64,000 nt of DNA, from positions 685,280 through 749,279 of the forward strand of contig LSRX01000183.1 of assembly GCA_001939145.1 (NCBI GenBank), in the 5' to 3' direction. Numbering within the stretch: position 1 is the first letter of the stretch; every line of letters starts with the position of its first letter. The DNA comes from Symbiodinium microadriaticum (lineage: Eukaryota; Sar; Dinophyceae; Suessiales; Symbiodiniaceae). The notes below the pieces were generated by a model. The model saw only the letters and a program-made list of their open reading frames with translations. It was not told the DNA's origin and searched no databases. Positions 61,628 to 64,000 of this stretch are shown in pieces. Made by a program: the position numbers and the translations under genes.

Positions 61628-61744
61628 TCATTCAGAAAACGGTGGCGCCTCAGCTACTTGAAGGTACTCGTCGGAATCCACGGGGCGAGGCAGGAGCCGA
61701 GCGCTAAGCGGTGCCGGGGAGGTGGAGCCCCTCGGGGACTCCGC
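61628..61744 (-). CDS. Terminal exon, Ser/Pro-rich then acidic
   Basis: The excellent acceptor TATTCTCGCCGCTATAGCAG is followed by exactly 38 codons and TGA 61630-61628. They read AESPRGSTSPAPLSARLLPR then PVDSDEYLQVAEAPPFSE. The GC-rich exon contrasts with a TTTAGGG word immediately upstream in plus sense. Earlier exons were not placed. It is unrecognised. Confidence 0.6.
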   Translation of the reverse strand, partial: AESPRGSTSPAPLSARLLPRPVDSDEYLQVAEAPPFSE

Positions 61745-61997
61745 CTGCTATAGCGGCGAGAATAAGTGGTTTAGGGTTTAGGGGATTCCTTGAAGGTTTC
61801 TACAAGTTCAGGGTTCTATGATGCAGGGGCCGTGCAGCTAGTCGAAACAGGGCATAGGGAGTAGCCTAGATTCGCATGACAACAAGAAGCCAGAAGGAAT
61901 AGTGTTACTACAGCTTCTAGTTAGGCAGGCTTCTACATTGGCTTCTTTTGGGCGTGTGTCTTAAGGTTCGGGAACCTTTATGTAGGGGGTCGTTGCA

Positions 61998-62273
61998 ATG
62001 AGGATCCTACTTCCATCACAGCAGTACAGATCCTACTTAATTACTTTGGAATGCCGATTCCGCCGCGTCGCGGGATCGCCTTTTTTTGAAACTCCTGCGT
62101 GGAAGTACGACGGCACCGTCTCTATAGGATCAAGCTTCATTGTCGAGCCGTGTACAAGTTCAAGAAACGCAACTGTGACCCCCGCAATCCAAAGAGACCC
62201 TCACCGAATCCATGAAAACGCTTCCCCGATTCACTTCACCCGATCACCAATTCACCACGACTCGCTGCATTAA
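61998..62273 (+). CDS. 91-residue ORF
   Basis: ATG at 61998 opens MRILLPSQQYRSYLITLECR, then FRRVAGSPFFETPAWKYDGT, VSIGSSFIVEPCTSSRNATV and a His/Arg/Pro-rich end before TAA. No simple repeat is present. The minus strand is interrupted. It is unrecognised. Confidence 0.45.
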   Translation: MRILLPSQQYRSYLITLECRFRRVAGSPFFETPAWKYDGTVSIGSSFIVEPCTSSRNATVTPAIQRDPHRIHENASPIHFTRSPIHHDSLH

Positions 62274-62479
62274 TGCCCCCCCACCGAAATTTTTAAACTC
62301 CGGATACAGTAAGGCCAGACACAGTCTTGAACTCAAAACTCTCCGCGCAAGCGTACAGACCACAAAGCCCTGTAAAGCTTTTCAACCACCCGTCTTAAAC
62401 CCTCCAAAATGCATTCGAACTCGATTCACCGCGCAAAGCTCTCAAGAAAGACAGGTATAAACCACTGCGCAACATGAAC

Positions 62480-62545
62480 CTTAAACCCTAAACCCTAAAA
62501 CCCTAAAATCCGTAAAGCTAAAACCCTAAAGCCCTAAGGCTTATA
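62480..62545. repeat. Short CCCTAAA array
   Basis: Several near-perfect CCCTAAA units, including CCCTAAACCCTAAAACCCTA, precede the exon at 62571. Confidence 0.85.
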
Positions 62546-62571
62546 AACCGTAGCTCCATCAAACCCCCAGG

Positions 62572-62643
62572 CCTCCAGCGCAGCAGCGCTGATGTCGGGT
62601 CCGGGGAGGTGACCTCGAATTTGGAAGCCAGACATGCCTACAG
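62572..62643 (+). CDS. Small internal exon after a CCCTAAA array
   Basis: The acceptor CCATCAAACCCCCAG is followed by LQRSSADVGSGEVTSNLEAR then HAY and the donor CAG|G|GTTGTC. The telomere-like array lies about 30 nt upstream and would form the end of the intron. It is unrecognised. Confidence 0.45.
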
Positions 62644-62936
62644 GGTTGTCAGTAAGGGCCTTAGGGGTGTATACTATAGGGTTGTTTATAATGGTTTACA
62701 AAGGAGGATTTTCAAGTTTCACGTGGCATAAGATCGGGCTTTACAAGACCAAGAACCCATCAATCATGAGGCAGGTTCGCGAGCATCAAGTGTTCTTCTA
62801 ACTGAAGTTGCCACAGGAGTCGATTGAGGAATATGCAGCACCGTCACCCAAAAGAATAAAAAGGCTACTTCCTTGTCCGCAATATGCTACAGTCCGCTTA
62901 GAATTATGATTCGAGCAGAATGGCAATTTCTGAAGA

Positions 62937-63161
62937 CTAGAAAGCGATTATTTCCATCGGTGGCAGGAAGAATATCTCGCCAGTAGCCCAGTAGCCTGCA
63001 CCTTCACACCTTAACCCTTCAAGGCATATCCTGCTAACCCACGAAGCCAAGACGTCAAGGCAAGGTTTCCAACACCAACACCGTCTAGACACGACCCTCA
63101 GTTGCGGTTCCTGTCGCTGGCGGCTTGTCTCCTCAAGTGTAGGGTCCGAACCATACGTCAT
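62937..63161 (-). CDS. 74-residue ORF, Cys/Trp-containing
   Basis: ATG at 63161 opens MTYGSDPTLEETSRQRQEPQ, then LRVVSRRCWCWKPCLDVLAS and WVSRICLEGLRCEGAGYWAT, ending FLPPMEIIAF before TAG. The reading has no repeat-derived residues. Five Cys lie in the middle. It could be a single-exon small gene or an exon. The plus strand is broken by stops. It is unrecognised. Confidence 0.45.
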   Translation of the reverse strand: MTYGSDPTLEETSRQRQEPQLRVVSRRCWCWKPCLDVLASWVSRICLEGLRCEGAGYWATGEIFFLPPMEIIAF

Positions 63162-63303
63162 CAAGTTCGAGAATACTCCAGTGGAAAGAAACCCTGAGAA
63201 ACAAAATCCTAAACCCTTTAGCCTATAACCCCCACACCCTAAAGTACAAAACCCTACTACACAACCCTCGGAAAGCCGTTGTAAAGGCCGTAACCAACTG
63301 CAG

Positions 63304-63678
63304 ATGATACTCCGAAATGAGATTAAAACACTGAGCTGCGCGACCAGGCACGAAAGGCCAAGGCTCGACGTAGCCGGCGTTCCGAACCTTCGCCCCCCCC
63401 CTTTCTGTAAGCACTACCTGAAACCCAAACCACCTACTGCTTTCAGGACTTCTATGAAGAAGCAACCCAGAAAAGCTCAGCTGTTCGAGGTTCAGATAGA
63501 ACCTAGATCACGCTTTGGTTTGAACGGCAAAAGCCTAGATAAGGATCCTTTCCTTTCCTTCTGGGTTATCAAGATCTCCAATGCCAATGCAAAGAAGGGG
63601 AAGAACAAACTCGGATGTTCGGGCTTGAGCCTTCAGGGCTTGGGAAGCGGATCCTGGTGGGGTGGGGACGAGCCCTAA
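63304..63678 (+). CDS. 124-residue basic ORF
   Basis: ATG at 63304 opens MILRNEIKTLSCATRHERPR, then HYLKPKPPTAFRTSMKKQPR, KAQLFEVQIEPRSRFGLNGK and LDKDPFLSFWVIKISNANAK, followed by a Gly-rich end before TAA. It is basic and mostly free of simple repeat. Minus frames overlap part of it (80 and 132 codons). It is unrecognised. Confidence 0.45.
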   Translation: MILRNEIKTLSCATRHERPRLDVAGVPNLRPPPFCKHYLKPKPPTAFRTSMKKQPRKAQLFEVQIEPRSRFGLNGKSLDKDPFLSFWVIKISNANAKKGKNKLGCSGLSLQGLGSGSWWGGDEP

Positions 63679-63828
63679 GCCTAAATCCCACCTGAGCCCT
63701 TGAGCTCGGAACACCCTGCAGAAGTACCCTGGAAGACCCGCAGCAACCGTATGACAACCGAAAGCCATAAACCCTAAACCAATGTGTCTTCGGATCCGCG
63801 AGGTATCTAAAAACCTCAAGTCCAAAAC

Positions 63829-63939
63829 CTGTTCCCAGTGCCTTTCTAGGATGTAGAAACGGCAGCCTGACTGTTCATGTAGCAAAGTCTTGCTGGTGCC
63901 TTCTCGTTCACTTTTTTGGCCGGTTCCTTTCAAGGCTTC
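63829..63939 (-). CDS. Internal exon with canonical borders
   Basis: The acceptor AACCGTCAAG and the donor CAG|GTTTTG frame exactly 37 codons in phase 0: EALKGTGQKSEREGTSKTLL then HEQSGCRFYILERHWEQ. The downstream continuation of the open frame is telomere-like intron. The rest of the gene lies toward lower coordinates and upstream beyond the window edge. It is unrecognised. Confidence 0.55.
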
Positions 63940-64000
63940 CTTGACGGTTATTATAGGGGTTCTGTTGCAGGGGCCATAACTAGAGTTGGGTTTCGGGGTA

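Noticed and set aside
1-64000. CRISPR array
   Set aside because: The tandem repeats (60, 69 and 88 bp units) have no unique spacers of even length, and the organism is eukaryotic.
1-64000. tRNA, rRNA, snRNA or spliced-leader RNA gene
   Set aside because: No cloverleaf with T-arm GGTTCGAATCC-type sequence, no rRNA core words and no full spliced-leader sequence were seen by eye.

Overview
This is nuclear DNA from a eukaryote with small exons and repeat-rich introns. The best fit is an alveolate alga (dinoflagellate or chromerid), with moderate confidence. The reasons are a TTTAGGG/CCCTAAA-type telomere motif scattered in degenerate form through almost every intergenic and intronic stretch, short spliced exons of about 45-200 nt, short introns of about 60-350 nt with GT-AG borders, long microsatellites, and an XK-related (XKR) membrane protein gene. 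No rRNA, tRNA, operon, CRISPR or bacterial signal was seen. Nothing was aligned to a database. All exon calls come from reading frames, splice-site shape and phase agreement between neighbouring exons.

Long open frames mostly understate the coding content, because many exons lack an ATG and are only 50-150 nt. Exons whose borders and phases fit one another were assembled by eye.

Layout. At 0-12 kb there are scattered single exons on both strands, including an in-frame 60-bp tandem repeat at 0.2 kb, a minus gene near 4.6-5.1 kb, and plus exons at 6.4, 8.1 and 9.3 kb. At 12.9-18.1 kb there is a 126-residue plus ORF closed by an inverted-repeat element, a membrane-protein-like minus ORF, and an Asn-rich minus ORF encoded by a long TTG/CAA microsatellite. 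At 18.2-31.7 kb there is dense telomere-like repeat with GC-rich coding cores between the arrays, including plus-strand genes at 21.6-22.9, 24.3, 30.0-30.4 and 31.5 kb. At 33.7-41 kb lies a run of minus-strand genes: a coiled-coil protein, a signal-peptide protein with a Lys/Arg-rich tail, the XKR protein, and a further multi-exon gene. At 41-50 kb the strands are mixed, with a sequencing gap at 46.4 kb. At 50-53.2 kb there is another long minus-strand coiled-coil gene. At 53-64 kb the strands are mixed, with several short terminal exons.

Five families of short inverted-repeat (MITE-like) elements recur. In three places an element appears to supply the stop codon of the ORF it abuts. Apart from the XKR protein no gene product was recognised by family, so roles are not assigned.
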